64,000 bases of DNA from DATHZQ01 sp965216945 (GCA_965216945.1 CBDCGU010000003.1:2108001-2172000); one strand, 5' to 3'; counted from the first letter of the stretch, positions 27,558 through 36,448 are shown. Notes: generated by a model from the sequence alone, not told the origin. Program-made: numbers and translations.

Positions 27558-28574
27558 TCACGGTGGCGGCGGGCCGCTGGTTCTCCCGACGACGAGTTCG
27601 GGTGTTACTACGACATGGCGTGCTTCGGTTCGGGCACCGGCGATGCGCTCCATGACGAGCTCCATGGCTCGCTGCCCCAACTCGCGGGAGGGTTGGGCGA
27701 CGGTGGTGAGATTGATGCGTCCGAATCGGGACATGGCCAGGTTGTCGTACCCGACGACGGAGATGTCATCCGGCACTGTCAGTCCCCGGCGGTCGAGGGC
27801 TTCGAGCGCACCGTATGCAGCGAAGTCGTTGGGGGCGAACACTGCCGTGGGCGGCTCGCCGCTGTCGATCAGCTCAGCCATTCCACTGCGGCCTCCAGCG
27901 CTCGTGAACGCTCCCTCCACCACCCGGATCTCCGAACCCAGCCCGTGCCGGCGCATGGCAGCTTCGTATCCTGAGCGACGCCCCGGCGCTCCCGCTCCGC
28001 CACCACCGCTGATGTGAGCGATCGAGCGGTGCCCAAGCGCCACGAGATGGTCGACGACCGATTCGGCCCCGGCCCGATCGTCGTCCTTCACCGAGTCCAC
28101 GAGGGTCGAGTCGGTTGCGCGGCCGACGAACACGACGGGGACGGTGCGGGCGGCTGTCTCCAGCTCCTCGACGTGGGAGAGCGTGCCGAGGAGCAGCAGC
28201 GCATCGACTCGCATCTGCAGCAGCGTGTCGACCGCGACCGACTCGCGAACCGGATCGAGGAAGCCCGAGCTGAGCAGTGTCCGGTAGCCCTCGGCGAAGG
28301 CCACCTCCTCGATCCCGTCGGCAACATCGGCGAAGAAGGGGTTGTGCAGGTCCGACAGCACACAACCGAAGACGCCCGAGCGTTGCCGTACCAGGCTCCG
28401 GGCCACGGCATTGGGCCGGTAGCCCAGCTCGTCGGCAGCCTGAACCACGGCAGAGCGTTTCTCGTCGCTCACGTGTGGCGAATCGCGCATGACGAGCGAC
28501 ACGAGCGACTTGGACACCCCGGCTCGTTCCGCAACATCGTGGATCGTCGGGTGCTTGGACCGCTTCTCTGCCAT
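27558..28574 (-). CDS. LacI-family transcriptional regulator, probable regulator of the inositol locus
   Basis: A 338-residue repressor. The N-terminal helix-turn-helix reads TIHDVAERAGVSKSLVSLVM (about 10-29), followed by the hinge helix GYRPNAVARSL. The remainder is a periplasmic-binding-type ligand domain. It lies inside the inositol gene block and its own start is 26 bases from a TGGAACGTTCTA palindrome, so autoregulation is likely. The same palindrome recurs at five other promoter regions of the block. The effector is unknown; an inositol pathway intermediate is a reasonable guess. Confidence 0.93.
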   Translation of the reverse strand: MAEKRSKHPTIHDVAERAGVSKSLVSLVMRDSPHVSDEKRSAVVQAADELGYRPNAVARSLVRQRSGVFGCVLSDLHNPFFADVADGIEEVAFAEGYRTLLSSGFLDPVRESVAVDTLLQMRVDALLLLGTLSHVEELETAARTVPVVFVGRATDSTLVDSVKDDDRAGAESVVDHLVALGHRSIAHISGGGGAGAPGRRSGYEAAMRRHGLGSEIRVVEGAFTSAGGRSGMAELIDSGEPPTAVFAPNDFAAYGALEALDRRGLTVPDDISVVGYDNLAMSRFGRINLTTVAQPSRELGQRAMELVMERIAGARTEARHVVVTPELVVGRTSGPPPP

Positions 28575-28599
28575 GGCGAGAGAACATACCAGCCAATCA

Positions 28600-28613
28600 T
28601 TGGAACGTTCTAA
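28600..28613. promoter_or_regulatory. LacI operator 1 (autoregulatory site)
   Basis: TTGGAACGTTCTAA, one mismatch from a perfect palindrome, located upstream of the lacI-type start. A second palindrome CCAAT-C-ATTGG overlaps it at 28594-28604. Confidence 0.75.
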
Positions 28614-28651
28614 GCGTGTCTCGCTAGGCGGCGGCGACGGGCTGGTCGGGT

Positions 28652-29626
28652 TCAGTAGGTGAGATACCAGCGGTCGTCGGGGGTAGGGAGCTCGTGCCGG
28701 TCGGCCCAGTCCCTGCCGTGTGCGTCGGCGGCTTCGGCGAGCTGGCGGAACCGGGGGCGCAGCACCGTGTCGACGAGGCGGCGACGGTCGTTCTCGTGGG
28801 CGGTCACAGCCTCACTCCAGAGGGCGCGCCCGACCATGAAGCCCGAGGCGCCGGCGCGGCACGCCACCTCGACCTGCTCGAGGAACAGCGCGAACGGATC
28901 ACCCCCCGACAGCAGAGCCCATGGCACGGGCGATGCGGCATCGAGCTCCGCACACGCATCCGCCCACACCGCACGGTCGGTCTCGTGGCGGGTGTCGACA
29001 GGGAACTGCACCTTCAGGACGTCGGGACCCAGTTCCCCGAGCCGGCGAACGGTGTCGACGACAATGCGCCGCCGCTTTGCGGCGAAGGCAGCATCGCTCG
29101 TCGTGACGCCCGGCTCGATCGAGTAGGCGAGCGGCTCGAGGAACAGCGGGACGTCGTGGCGGGCGCAGTCGGCGACGACGGCCGAGATCATTTGGTCTTG
29201 AGCGTCGGCGATGGCCGAGTCCGGCCGGTACAGCACGAGGAGCTTGATGCCCGATGCTCCAAGCCGCTTGGCCTTTTCGACAGACCACCCGTCGAGGAGC
29301 GATGTCTGGCGCGCCGTCGGGTCGCCGAGGTATCCCTGGGCCTCCACTGCGGCGAGGAAGCCGACCCGGCCGGGCAGCGTGCGCGTGGCGATGGCTTGCG
29401 CCGCGCTGTACTCGGGTTCGAGCATCACGGCGGTCGCCTCGCCACCCAATTCCGACAGGAGCCACAGCTTGATCTCGGTGAGGTCGCTCGCCGGGATTCC
29501 ATGCGGATCGTCCGGATCGAGCACGACGCGCATCGAGTCGCGGTGGTCGATGGCGAGGATGGTGAAGATGCCACGTTCGTTCGAGGCCGTGCTCAGCCCG
29601 CGAACCTTGCCCGCCGAGAGCTCCAT
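28652..29626 (-). CDS. LacD-like class I aldolase, candidate 2-deoxy-5-keto-gluconate 6-phosphate aldolase
   Basis: A 324-residue TIM-barrel aldolase resembling tagatose 1,6-bisphosphate aldolase LacD: FTILAIDHRDSM near the start, GIKLLVLYRPD, PLFLEPLAYS, DVLKVQFPVD (probable Schiff-base lysine) and GFMVGRALW. The start ATG overlaps the stop of the iolC kinase as TGATG, so the two are translationally coupled. In this position the substrate should be the product of IolC, which in Bacillus is split by the class II enzyme IolJ to dihydroxyacetone phosphate and malonic semialdehyde. No IolJ gene is seen. The related DUF2090 domain fused to IolC in proteobacteria offers a precedent. Substrate assignment is inference; membership of the LacD superfamily is clear. 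Confidence 0.82.
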   Translation of the reverse strand: MELSAGKVRGLSTASNERGIFTILAIDHRDSMRVVLDPDDPHGIPASDLTEIKLWLLSELGGEATAVMLEPEYSAAQAIATRTLPGRVGFLAAVEAQGYLGDPTARQTSLLDGWSVEKAKRLGASGIKLLVLYRPDSAIADAQDQMISAVVADCARHDVPLFLEPLAYSIEPGVTTSDAAFAAKRRRIVVDTVRRLGELGPDVLKVQFPVDTRHETDRAVWADACAELDAASPVPWALLSGGDPFALFLEQVEVACRAGASGFMVGRALWSEAVTAHENDRRRLVDTVLRPRFRQLAEAADAHGRDWADRHELPTPDDRWYLTY

Positions 29627-30630
29627 CACAGCCCTCCGGCTGCGTCGGCGAAGTTCAGCACCTCGGCTTCGGTCGGGAACGCCGCCGAGCAGCCGTGGCG
29701 TGTCACCTCGATGGCCCCACAGGCGTTGGCGAACCTCGCCGACTTGTACCAATCCCAGCCGGCCAGTCGACTCCGGATGAGCCCGGCAGCGAAGGCGTCG
29801 CCGGCCCCGACCGTGTTCACGACGTCAACGCGGAACCCGGGCACGTCGAAACGCTCTCCCGGCACCAGGATGGAGACGCCGCGGGGTCCCCGCTTCAGCG
29901 CCACGGCAGACGCCCCGCGCTCCAGCAGGCCCTCGACCTTGGCGTCCAGCTCATCGTGGCGATGGGCCGGTACGGCGCCCCCTTGCATGATGACCTCGGG
30001 ATCGGGCATCAGCGCGGCATAGAACTCCTCCTCCGTTCCGATGGCGACATCGACGAGCGGCATGATCGATCGCATCGTCACCCCGAACTCTCGGGGATGC
30101 GACCAGTCGCTGGGGCGGAGGTCGAGGTCGAGAAAGCTGGTGAGCCCCGAGTCCCTCGCCTTCTTGGCGGCGTAGCGGGTGGCATCGGCGCACGTTCCGC
30201 GGCTGAAGGCATTCCCGCTCAACTGGATGGAGCGGGTGGCTTCGAGCGGCACCGCATCGACGTCGGCATTGGTGAGGTGAATGTCGGCCGGATCCTCCCG
30301 GTAGAAGGACAGCGGGAAGTGCCGCGGTGGTTGAACCCCGAGCAAGGCCAGTGAGGTCAGCTTGCCCGGCTTCACGGCAACGTATTCCGTTTCCACGCCC
30401 TCGTCCCGGAAGTAGCGGAGCACGAACTCGCCCACACGGTCGTCACCGATACCGGTGAGCGCGATCGAGCGCAGACCGAGACGGCTCGTTGCGATCGCGA
30501 TGTTGGACGGGCTGCCCCCGACCATGGCGTCGAAACCTGTGATGTCGGCAAAGTCTGCCCCGATGTCCTGGGAGTAGAGGTCCATGTTGACCCTGCCGAC
30601 GGTGACGAGGTCGTACGTCGTCTCCGTCAC
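29626..30630 (-). CDS. iolC: 5-dehydro-2-deoxygluconokinase
   Basis: A PfkB/ribokinase-family sugar kinase of 334 residues that phosphorylates 2-deoxy-5-keto-D-gluconate. The N-terminal GRVNMDLY and GGSPSNIAIATSRLG match IolC proteins, and the C-terminal anion-hole motif is NTVGAGDAFAAG with the catalytic Asp. It lacks the C-terminal DUF2090 domain found in long proteobacterial IolC; that activity may be supplied by the coupled LacD-like gene. It starts with GTG 30630, overlapping the upstream dehydrogenase stop (GTGA). Confidence 0.94.
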   Translation of the reverse strand: MTETTYDLVTVGRVNMDLYSQDIGADFADITGFDAMVGGSPSNIAIATSRLGLRSIALTGIGDDRVGEFVLRYFRDEGVETEYVAVKPGKLTSLALLGVQPPRHFPLSFYREDPADIHLTNADVDAVPLEATRSIQLSGNAFSRGTCADATRYAAKKARDSGLTSFLDLDLRPSDWSHPREFGVTMRSIMPLVDVAIGTEEEFYAALMPDPEVIMQGGAVPAHRHDELDAKVEGLLERGASAVALKRGPRGVSILVPGERFDVPGFRVDVVNTVGAGDAFAAGLIRSRLAGWDWYKSARFANACGAIEVTRHGCSAAFPTEAEVLNFADAAGGL

Positions 30631-31439
30631 CGAGGAACCTCCTCCGGGCTGATCAGGGGTTGGACGCCGGCACCGACGACCGACTGGTCGAAATCGATCA
30701 TCGCACCCGTCATCATGCCCGAGTCGTCCGACGCCAGGAACGCCACCGCCTTCGCCACCTCGCGTGGCTTGAGGAGCCGGCCGAAAGGCATCTGCGCCTC
30801 GGCGCGCCGCAGCCAGTCCGGATCACCGCCGTGGTATTTCACCTGGATCGCGTGCTCACCGGGTGTGTCCATCCAACCGAGGTTCAACGTGTTGATGCGG
30901 ATGTGGTCGCGTGCCAATGCGTATGCCACGTTCCGGGTGAGGGGCGCCAGGGCGCCTTTGCTCACTGCGTAGGGTGCCAGGACCGGCATGCTGCCGTAGC
31001 CGGCCACCGAGCCGATGTTGACGATCGTGCCGGCGATGCCCTCCCGCCGCATGATCTTGACGGCGCCTTGGATGAGGAAGAAGGGGGCTCGCACGTTGAC
31101 GTTCATGAGTCTGTCCCACAACTCCACCGTGGTGTCGAGGATCGTGCCGCGATCGGTGAGCGCTGCCGCATTCACGAGTACGTCGATGCGGCCGAAGTGG
31201 CTGTCGGTGGCGGCGATGAGGTCGGTCACACCGTCCGGATCGCCGAGCTCGACACGCCGGAAGATCGCATCCGTCCCGGCGCTGCGGAGCGCAGCCGCTA
31301 CCGCCTCGCCGCGGCCCGCGTTGCGGCCACACACGACGATCCCGGTTGCGCCGTCTTCGGCGAACCGGTGGGCGATGGCTTCACCAAGGCCCTGAGTGCT
31401 ACCGGTGACCAGGGCCACCTTGCCGTCCAATCGCCCCAT
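30627..31439 (-). CDS. SDR-family NAD(P)-dependent oxidoreductase
   Basis: A 270-residue classical short-chain dehydrogenase: cofactor motif TGSTQGLG (about 12-19), the NAA(G)-like VLVNAA, catalytic Ser in NIGSVAGYG and Y-x-x-x-K in PYAVSKGALA, and a C-terminal DFDQSVVG. It is the first gene of the SDR-iolC-aldolase operon. A role in oxidising an inositol isomer or a pathway side product is plausible but the substrate is not visible. ATG 31439 is chosen because longer frames run through the operator and into the divergent permease. Confidence 0.9.
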   Translation of the reverse strand: MGRLDGKVALVTGSTQGLGEAIAHRFAEDGATGIVVCGRNAGRGEAVAAALRSAGTDAIFRRVELGDPDGVTDLIAATDSHFGRIDVLVNAAALTDRGTILDTTVELWDRLMNVNVRAPFFLIQGAVKIMRREGIAGTIVNIGSVAGYGSMPVLAPYAVSKGALAPLTRNVAYALARDHIRINTLNLGWMDTPGEHAIQVKYHGGDPDWLRRAEAQMPFGRLLKPREVAKAVAFLASDDSGMMTGAMIDFDQSVVGAGVQPLISPEEVPR

Positions 31440-31483
31440 GGGTGCTCCCTCTTGGCGGGCGTCGCATCGCCCGGGTACCGGCA

Positions 31484-31513
31484 AGTATATTGAGACGGGT
31501 TGGAACGTTCCAA
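31484..31513. promoter_or_regulatory. Divergent promoter region with LacI operator 2
   Basis: TTGGAACGTTCCAA (31500-31513) is a perfect 14-bp palindrome. On the reverse strand its left half doubles as the -35 box (TTGGAA, 31513-31508), followed by 18 bases and TATACT (31489-31484) for the SDR-iolC operon. On the forward strand TATATT (31486-31491) can act as -10 for the TauE-like gene, with the operator at the start of that transcript. One site could therefore control both directions. Confidence 0.78.
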
Positions 31514-31527
31514 GAAAGGACGTTGAC

Positions 31528-32256
31528 GTGGACGCCACCGTCCTGTCGGCGGTGGCCCTTGCCGGGTTTCTCATCGGATTCGGGAAGTCGGGTGTTGCCG
31601 GCACATTGGGACCGTTCGTCACCGTGGTGGTGGCACTCGCCCTTCCAGCCGATGATGCCATCGGCCTGCTGCTGCCGATGCTGATGGTCGGCGACGCATT
31701 CTCCGTCGCGGCCCACTGGCGGCAGTGGGACGGTGCGCTCGTTGCCCGGCTGGTACCGGCCGCTCTGCTGGGCATCGGTGGTGGCACGATCGTGATCTCG
31801 GTGGTCGACGCCGGCACGCTGCGCTCAATCATCGCGGTCCTGATGCTGTTCTTCGTGGTGGCCTATGCCGGTGTCCGCCGAATGCAGATCGGGCCGGAGC
31901 GCTTGGGCGGTGTTGGCTGGCTGGCCGGCGCCACCTCCGGTCTCACGTCGACGCTGGCTCATCTTGGTGGGCCGCCGGTCGTTGCCTACCTGATGAGCAC
32001 ACCACTAGATCCGCGGCGTCTCGTGGCCACGTCGGTGGCCTTCTTCGCTGCCATCAACCTGCTGAAGGTGCCCGGCTACTTTGTTGCCCGCCTGTTCGAC
32101 GGTGCGCTGATCGTGTCGACGATCTGGGCGTGGGCGCTCATCCCGGTCGGCGTGCTCGCCGGCCGGTGGATGGTCGAGCGTATCGATCGCCGGCGTTTCG
32201 ATGCGGTGGCGCTCGTGCTGCTGACGGCTGGAGCCGTCCTGCTGCTCGTGACCTGA
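31528..32256 (+). CDS. TauE/SafE-family membrane permease
   Basis: A 242-residue membrane protein with about seven or eight helices. The N-terminal helix contains GFLIGFGKSGVAG, characteristic of the sulfite exporter TauE/SafE (DUF81) family, and a second similar half contains SGLTSTLAHLGGPPV. Members export sulfite, sulfoacetate or other organic anions. Its expression appears tied to the LacI regulon through the divergent operator, which suggests export or uptake of an organic acid linked to inositol use; this is inference. GTG 31528 is chosen because AAGGA precedes it and upstream codons fall within the operator. Confidence 0.85.
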   Translation: MDATVLSAVALAGFLIGFGKSGVAGTLGPFVTVVVALALPADDAIGLLLPMLMVGDAFSVAAHWRQWDGALVARLVPAALLGIGGGTIVISVVDAGTLRSIIAVLMLFFVVAYAGVRRMQIGPERLGGVGWLAGATSGLTSTLAHLGGPPVVAYLMSTPLDPRRLVATSVAFFAAINLLKVPGYFVARLFDGALIVSTIWAWALIPVGVLAGRWMVERIDRRRFDAVALVLLTAGAVLLLVT

Positions 32257-32266
32257 CAACCACGGC

Positions 32267-32302
32267 GATGCGCCCCCGGTCACGAGGACCGCAGGGCGCA
32301 TC
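32267..32302. terminator. Bidirectional terminator hairpin between convergent genes
   Basis: Outer arms GATGCGCCC (32267-32275) and GGGCGCATC (32294-32302) enclose an inner stem CGGTC/GACCG, giving a stable two-part hairpin between the permease and FAS1 stops. No long T-tract is present. Confidence 0.6.
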
Positions 32303-32342
32303 GATGGTGGCTGGTGTCGGCTGGTATTTCTGCGGTCGACCC

Positions 32343-33404
32343 TCAGCTCGAGGGCGGGAGCAGCACGGTGTCGATGACGTGGATCACGCCGTTGCTGGCG
32401 AGCACGTCGGCTTGCACGACCGTGGCGTCGTTGACCATCACAGAGTCGTCGTCGACGGAGATCGCCACCGTGGCGCCGTTGACCGTCTCGACGTCTTCGC
32501 TGTCGAGTGTCAGGACGACCTCGGCAGGGGCATCGACCGGGAGCACGTGGTAGGTCAGGATCGCGGTGAGGGTGTCGGTGTCGGCGAGTAGCTCGTCCGC
32601 CGTGATGCCCAGGGCGTCGAGTGCGGCGGCGAACGCCTCCTCAGTCGGTGCGAACACGGTGAACGGACCCTCACCCGACAGGACCTCGTCCAGCCCGGTC
32701 GCCTGCAGGGCCGCAACCAGCGTCGGGAACTGGCCACTCTCGACTGCGACGTCGACGATCGTGCCCGGCACGGCCGGAGCCGCGGTCGTGGTTGTCGTCT
32801 CGGCCACCGTCGTGGTCGTCTCCTCCATCGCGTCGCCGGTGAGGGCGGAGGCGATGTCCGGTGGCAGCAGCACGCCGTCGATCACGTGCACGATGCCGTT
32901 GTCTGCTTCCAAATCGGCCGAGACGACGGTCGCTTCGTTCACCATCACGCTGCCGTCGACGACGGAGACCGCCACCTCGGCCCCGTTGACCGTCGGCACG
33001 CCCTCACCGTCCAGTGCGGCAACGAGCTGGGAGTCGGCAGCCTGGGGGAGCACGTGGTAGGTGAGAATCGCGGTGAGCGTCTCGGTGTCGGCGAGCAGCT
33101 CCTCGGCCGTGATGCCCAGCGCCGCAAACGCATCGTCGAAGGCTTGGTTGGTCGGTGCCAGCACCGTGAACGGGCCGTCGCCTTCCAACGTCTCGACGAG
33201 CCCGGCGGCCTCGATCGCGGCGACGAGTGTCGAGAACTGCCCGGCCTCGATGGCGAGGTCGACCACGGACGTGCTGTCCGCCATGGCCTCGGTGGTGTCG
33301 GCGGCGACGGTCGTCTCGGTTGCGTCGTCGTCGCCACCGCAGGCCGCCGCCACGAGTGCCAGTACGGCGACGAGCGCCAGAATCGGCAGGAATCGCTTGT
33401 GCAT
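32343..33404 (-). CDS. Lipoprotein with two fasciclin (FAS1) domains
   Basis: A 353-residue secreted lipoprotein. The signal peptide ends in LVAAAC with the lipidated cysteine at 22, followed by an Asp/Thr-rich linker. Two FAS1 domains (about 46-190 and 216-353) each contain the motif pattern GPFTVxAPTxxAF, LLADTxTLTAILTYHVLP and a final HVIDxVLLPP. A Thr-rich linker separates them. The two copies are similar enough to suggest internal duplication. FAS1 proteins mediate adhesion at the cell surface. A clear GGAGG ribosome site precedes ATG 33404. It interrupts the inositol block and has no LacI operator. Confidence 0.94.
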   Translation of the reverse strand: MHKRFLPILALVAVLALVAAACGGDDDATETTVAADTTEAMADSTSVVDLAIEAGQFSTLVAAIEAAGLVETLEGDGPFTVLAPTNQAFDDAFAALGITAEELLADTETLTAILTYHVLPQAADSQLVAALDGEGVPTVNGAEVAVSVVDGSVMVNEATVVSADLEADNGIVHVIDGVLLPPDIASALTGDAMEETTTTVAETTTTTAAPAVPGTIVDVAVESGQFPTLVAALQATGLDEVLSGEGPFTVFAPTEEAFAAALDALGITADELLADTDTLTAILTYHVLPVDAPAEVVLTLDSEDVETVNGATVAISVDDDSVMVNDATVVQADVLASNGVIHVIDTVLLPPSS

Positions 33405-33655
33405 GATCTCGGATCCTCCTGAAGATCTCGGTTGATATGTGGCCTACGGCGCGCCCGTCCAGGGTGGATGACGCAACATCGGGGAAGGTTCCGTTGGCGA
33501 CCGGTGGCGACACCGTCGCAAGCGTTGTGCCGCAACGGGAATGGCGGGGACGTATCACCCGAGAATCTTTTCAGGCGATCGGCGAAATGCTCATGGCTCC
33601 TCGCCCCACGGCTCTGCGGCGTGCGATCCAGGGCCCCAGATCACCGACGCCGTGT

Positions 33656-34429
33656 CTATCGATGCGCTCCCTCGTCTGCAGCCTGACCGAGCGCTTCGGG
33701 CCCGAGAGCGGAATATCCACCATCGACGACCAGGTCACTGCCGGTGATGAAGGACGCCTGGTCCGAGGCGAGGAAGGCGATGGCATCGGCGATCTCTCCC
33801 GGATCCGCCATGCGGCCGAGCGGCTGGAACCCCGCGGCGAACGCATCGGCGCGCTCCCGGGAGCCGTAGCGAGCCTGGATTCTCCTGCTCCACGTCCAAC
33901 CGGGAGAGATGGTGTTCACGCGGATTCCGTGTGGTGCGAGCTGTTGTGCCCCCGTCTTCGCCAGCATGATCAGCGCTGCCTTGGTGACGTTGTAGACCAT
34001 GCGGTCGGGCTGAGATGCGGCTCCACTGATCGATGCGATGTAGATCACGGATGCGCCTTCGCCGAGGTGCGGGCGGGCAAGCGCGGTGAGGCGCGCCGCC
34101 GAGATGACGTTGATGTCGAGGGCGCGGTGCCAGAGCTCGCGGCTCGAGCCGTAGCCGCCGTCCTCGAATGTCGCCTGGCCACTGATCACCACGTCGATCC
34201 CGCCGTATGCGGCAACCGTGTCCGCCACGAGACCCGCCAGGAACGCTTCATCCGTGACGTCGCCGGTGAGATAGTGCCCGGAGTCGCCCAGCACGGCTTC
34301 GATCTCGTTGCGGGCCTCCTCGTTCGTATCACCGAGAACGATGCGACCTCCGCCCTCCATCCACCGCTGCACGAACGCCAACCCGATCAACGAAGCCCCC
34401 CCGGTCATGAGCGCAACCCTCACGACCAC
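33656..34429 (-). CDS. SDR-family oxidoreductase
   Basis: A 257-residue short-chain dehydrogenase with a modified cofactor loop TGGASLIG, the catalytic Ser in IASISGAAS, Y-x-x-x-K in YNVTKAAL, and SPGWTWS and a final DLVVDGGYSALG as in classical SDRs. It lies downstream of iolD on the same strand after a 174-base gap containing a probable terminator, so it may have its own promoter or be read through. Start is GTG 34429; GTG 34423 is equally possible. The substrate is unknown; inositol or ketose oxidation would fit the location. Confidence 0.87.
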   Translation of the reverse strand: MVVRVALMTGGASLIGLAFVQRWMEGGGRIVLGDTNEEARNEIEAVLGDSGHYLTGDVTDEAFLAGLVADTVAAYGGIDVVISGQATFEDGGYGSSRELWHRALDINVISAARLTALARPHLGEGASVIYIASISGAASQPDRMVYNVTKAALIMLAKTGAQQLAPHGIRVNTISPGWTWSRRIQARYGSRERADAFAAGFQPLGRMADPGEIADAIAFLASDQASFITGSDLVVDGGYSALGPEALGQAADEGAHR

Positions 34430-34522
34430 TCCGCTGAAAGCCGTGCGCGGCGGGCGCTGCGATGCCGCCCGCAGGGGGAGTGTGAGCGGGAAGCTCCGTG
34501 GTTCCCCCTCACTCTTGGGTAG

Positions 34523-34566
34523 GCGGCTTCGCCGTCAACCCAATGGAGAGCTGGCGGCGAAGCCGC
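34523..34566. repeat. Long inverted repeat between iolD and an SDR gene
   Basis: GCGGCTTCGCC (34523-34533) and GGCGAAGCCGC (34556-34566) are exact 11-base inverted complements around 22 bases. Together with the hairpin at 34576-34601 this makes the spacer highly structured. Its wording resembles the spacer after glgP. Confidence 0.55.
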
Positions 34567-34575
34567 ACGATCAAA

Positions 34576-34601
34576 CTCGCCCGCAGCCTGCTTCGGGCGA
34601 G
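34576..34601 (-). terminator. Probable terminator after iolD
   Basis: CTCGCCCG (34576-34583) and CGGGCGAG (34594-34601) pair over 8 bp around ten bases. On the reverse strand it follows the iolD stop by two bases and is followed by TTTG. Confidence 0.6.
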
Positions 34602-34603
34602 AC

Positions 34604-36448
34604 TCAGATCCCCACACGTTGGTGCTTCTTCTCGGCGTCGAGCTCGGCGCGGGCGATGCGGACCTGCTCGCGGTCGCTCACCTCGGGGATGCCAACCTCC
34701 CACCAGGCGCCGCCCTCGGTCCACGTGTACTGGTCGATGTCCATCACGATGGCGTAGCTGCGGTCGGCGGCCTTGGCGCGACCCCACGCTGCCGGGAGAT
34801 CCTCCAGCCGTTCGACTTTCTCGGCGATGGCTCCCATCGCTTCGAGGTGCTTGACGAAGTCCACGTGGAAATAGCGGTCGTGGCGGGCGGTGCGCAGCAG
34901 ATTGTTGAACTCTGTACCACCGGTGTTCACCTGGAGTCGGTTGATGACGGCGAAGCCGCCATTGTCGAGCACCATGAAGATCACCTTGTGGCCGGTCATC
35001 ACGGTGGAATAGACATCGGAGTTCATCATCAGGTAGGAGCCGTCGCCGACCCATGCGATGACGTCGCCCTCGCCGCGTGCCATCTTGGCGCCCCATGCTC
35101 CGGCGATCTCGTACCCCATCGTGGAGTAGCCGTACTCGGAGTCGAAGGACCCGACGGACTTCGAGCGCCAGCCCATGGTGAGCTCGCCGGGCAGCCCCCC
35201 GGCCGCCGACAGGCAGTAGTCGCCGTCGTCGCACAGCTCGTTGATGGTCTGGATCACCTGGGCATAGGCCGGTGCTCCCTCCTGCTCGCGCTGCCGCCAG
35301 GAGTCGAGGTACTCGTGCCACTCGGAGATGCGGCCTCGAGCCGATGCCAGCCAGCCGTCCGGGGCGCGATACTCGCCGATCGCCTCTCCGAGAGCTTCGA
35401 GAGCCACCTCAGCATCGCCGATGACGGGCTGGGCCATCTGCTTGTGGGCGTCCCATCGTGCGGTGTTGATCGCCACGAAACGCACGTCGGGGTTCTTGAA
35501 CACGGACCATGAGCCGGTCGTGAAGTCTTGCAGCCGGGTGCCCACGGCCAGCACCACGTCGGCGTCCTCGGCGACGGCGTTGGCCGCCGCGGAACCGGTC
35601 ACGCCGATCGGCCCCGCATAGTTGGGATGGTCGTGGACCAGCGTGGCTTTCCCGGCGACGGTCTCGACCACAGGGATCCGGTGCCGTTCGGCGAACTCGG
35701 TGAGCGTGGCGACGGCGCCCGAGTAGTGAACGCCGCCCCCGGCGATGATCAGCGGCCGCACGGCTGCGCTCAGCATCTCGGCGGCTGCAGCGATGTCGCG
35801 CCGGTCTGGGCCTGGTCGCCTGATGTAGTGCACCCGCGGGGCGAAGAACGCCGCGGGATAGTCGTACGCCTCAGCCTGGATGTCCTGCGGCAGGGCGAAG
35901 AAGGCCGGTCCCCGGGTGGCGGGGTCGAGCATCGTGGCGAGGGCCTGCGGCAGCGACTGGATGACCTGCTCAGGCCGGCTGATGCGGTCCCAGTAGCGGC
36001 TCACGGGCTTGAACGTATCGCAGACCGTGGTAGTCGGATCGCCGAAGTTCTCCACCTGCTGCAGCACGGGATCGACGATGCGGTGCTGGAAGGTGTCGCC
36101 GGAGAACAGCAGCACCGGGATCCGGTTGGCGTGAGCCACTGCCGCAGCGGTCACCATGTTCGTGGAGCCCGGCCCGATCGAGGATGTGGCGATCATGATG
36201 CGCCTGCCCCGCATCGCCTTGGCGTATGCCACGGCGGCCAATGCCATCGATTGCTCGTTGTGGCCCCGCCACGTAGGCAGCTCGTCTTGCACCGGCTGGA
36301 GCGCCTCGGCGAGACAGGTGACGTTGCCGTGGCCGAAGATGCCGAAGGCTCCGGCGAACACCGGAACCTCCTCGCCGTCGACGATGGTGCGTTGTGCCAA
36401 GATCCATTTCACGATGGCCTGTGCGGTGGTCAGCCGAATCGTCTCCAT
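34604..36448 (-). CDS. iolD: 3D-(3,5/4)-trihydroxycyclohexane-1,2-dione hydrolase (ThDP enzyme)
   Basis: IolD opens the ring of the diketone made by IolE to give 5-deoxy-glucuronate. The 614-residue protein has the three-domain thiamine diphosphate fold: the cofactor-activating Glu in WRGHNEQSMA (about 60-69), a middle Rossmann domain, and the pyrophosphate-binding GDGSYLMMNSDV through LDNGG near residues 465-500. Sequences such as GAFGIFGHGNV and RNIP-like spacing set IolD apart from acetolactate synthase. It is the third gene of a reverse-strand run with a 2-hydroxyacid dehydrogenase and a Gfo/Idh enzyme, 52 bases after the latter. Confidence 0.95.
   Translation of the reverse strand: METIRLTTAQAIVKWILAQRTIVDGEEVPVFAGAFGIFGHGNVTCLAEALQPVQDELPTWRGHNEQSMALAAVAYAKAMRGRRIMIATSSIGPGSTNMVTAAAVAHANRIPVLLFSGDTFQHRIVDPVLQQVENFGDPTTTVCDTFKPVSRYWDRISRPEQVIQSLPQALATMLDPATRGPAFFALPQDIQAEAYDYPAAFFAPRVHYIRRPGPDRRDIAAAAEMLSAAVRPLIIAGGGVHYSGAVATLTEFAERHRIPVVETVAGKATLVHDHPNYAGPIGVTGSAAANAVAEDADVVLAVGTRLQDFTTGSWSVFKNPDVRFVAINTARWDAHKQMAQPVIGDAEVALEALGEAIGEYRAPDGWLASARGRISEWHEYLDSWRQREQEGAPAYAQVIQTINELCDDGDYCLSAAGGLPGELTMGWRSKSVGSFDSEYGYSTMGYEIAGAWGAKMARGEGDVIAWVGDGSYLMMNSDVYSTVMTGHKVIFMVLDNGGFAVINRLQVNTGGTEFNNLLRTARHDRYFHVDFVKHLEAMGAIAEKVERLEDLPAAWGRAKAADRSYAIVMDIDQYTWTEGGAWWEVGIPEVSDREQVRIARAELDAEKKHQRVGI

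Noticed and set aside
33437..34522. 361-codon forward frame
   Set aside because: Antisense of an SDR gene on the reverse strand that has the full catalytic set.
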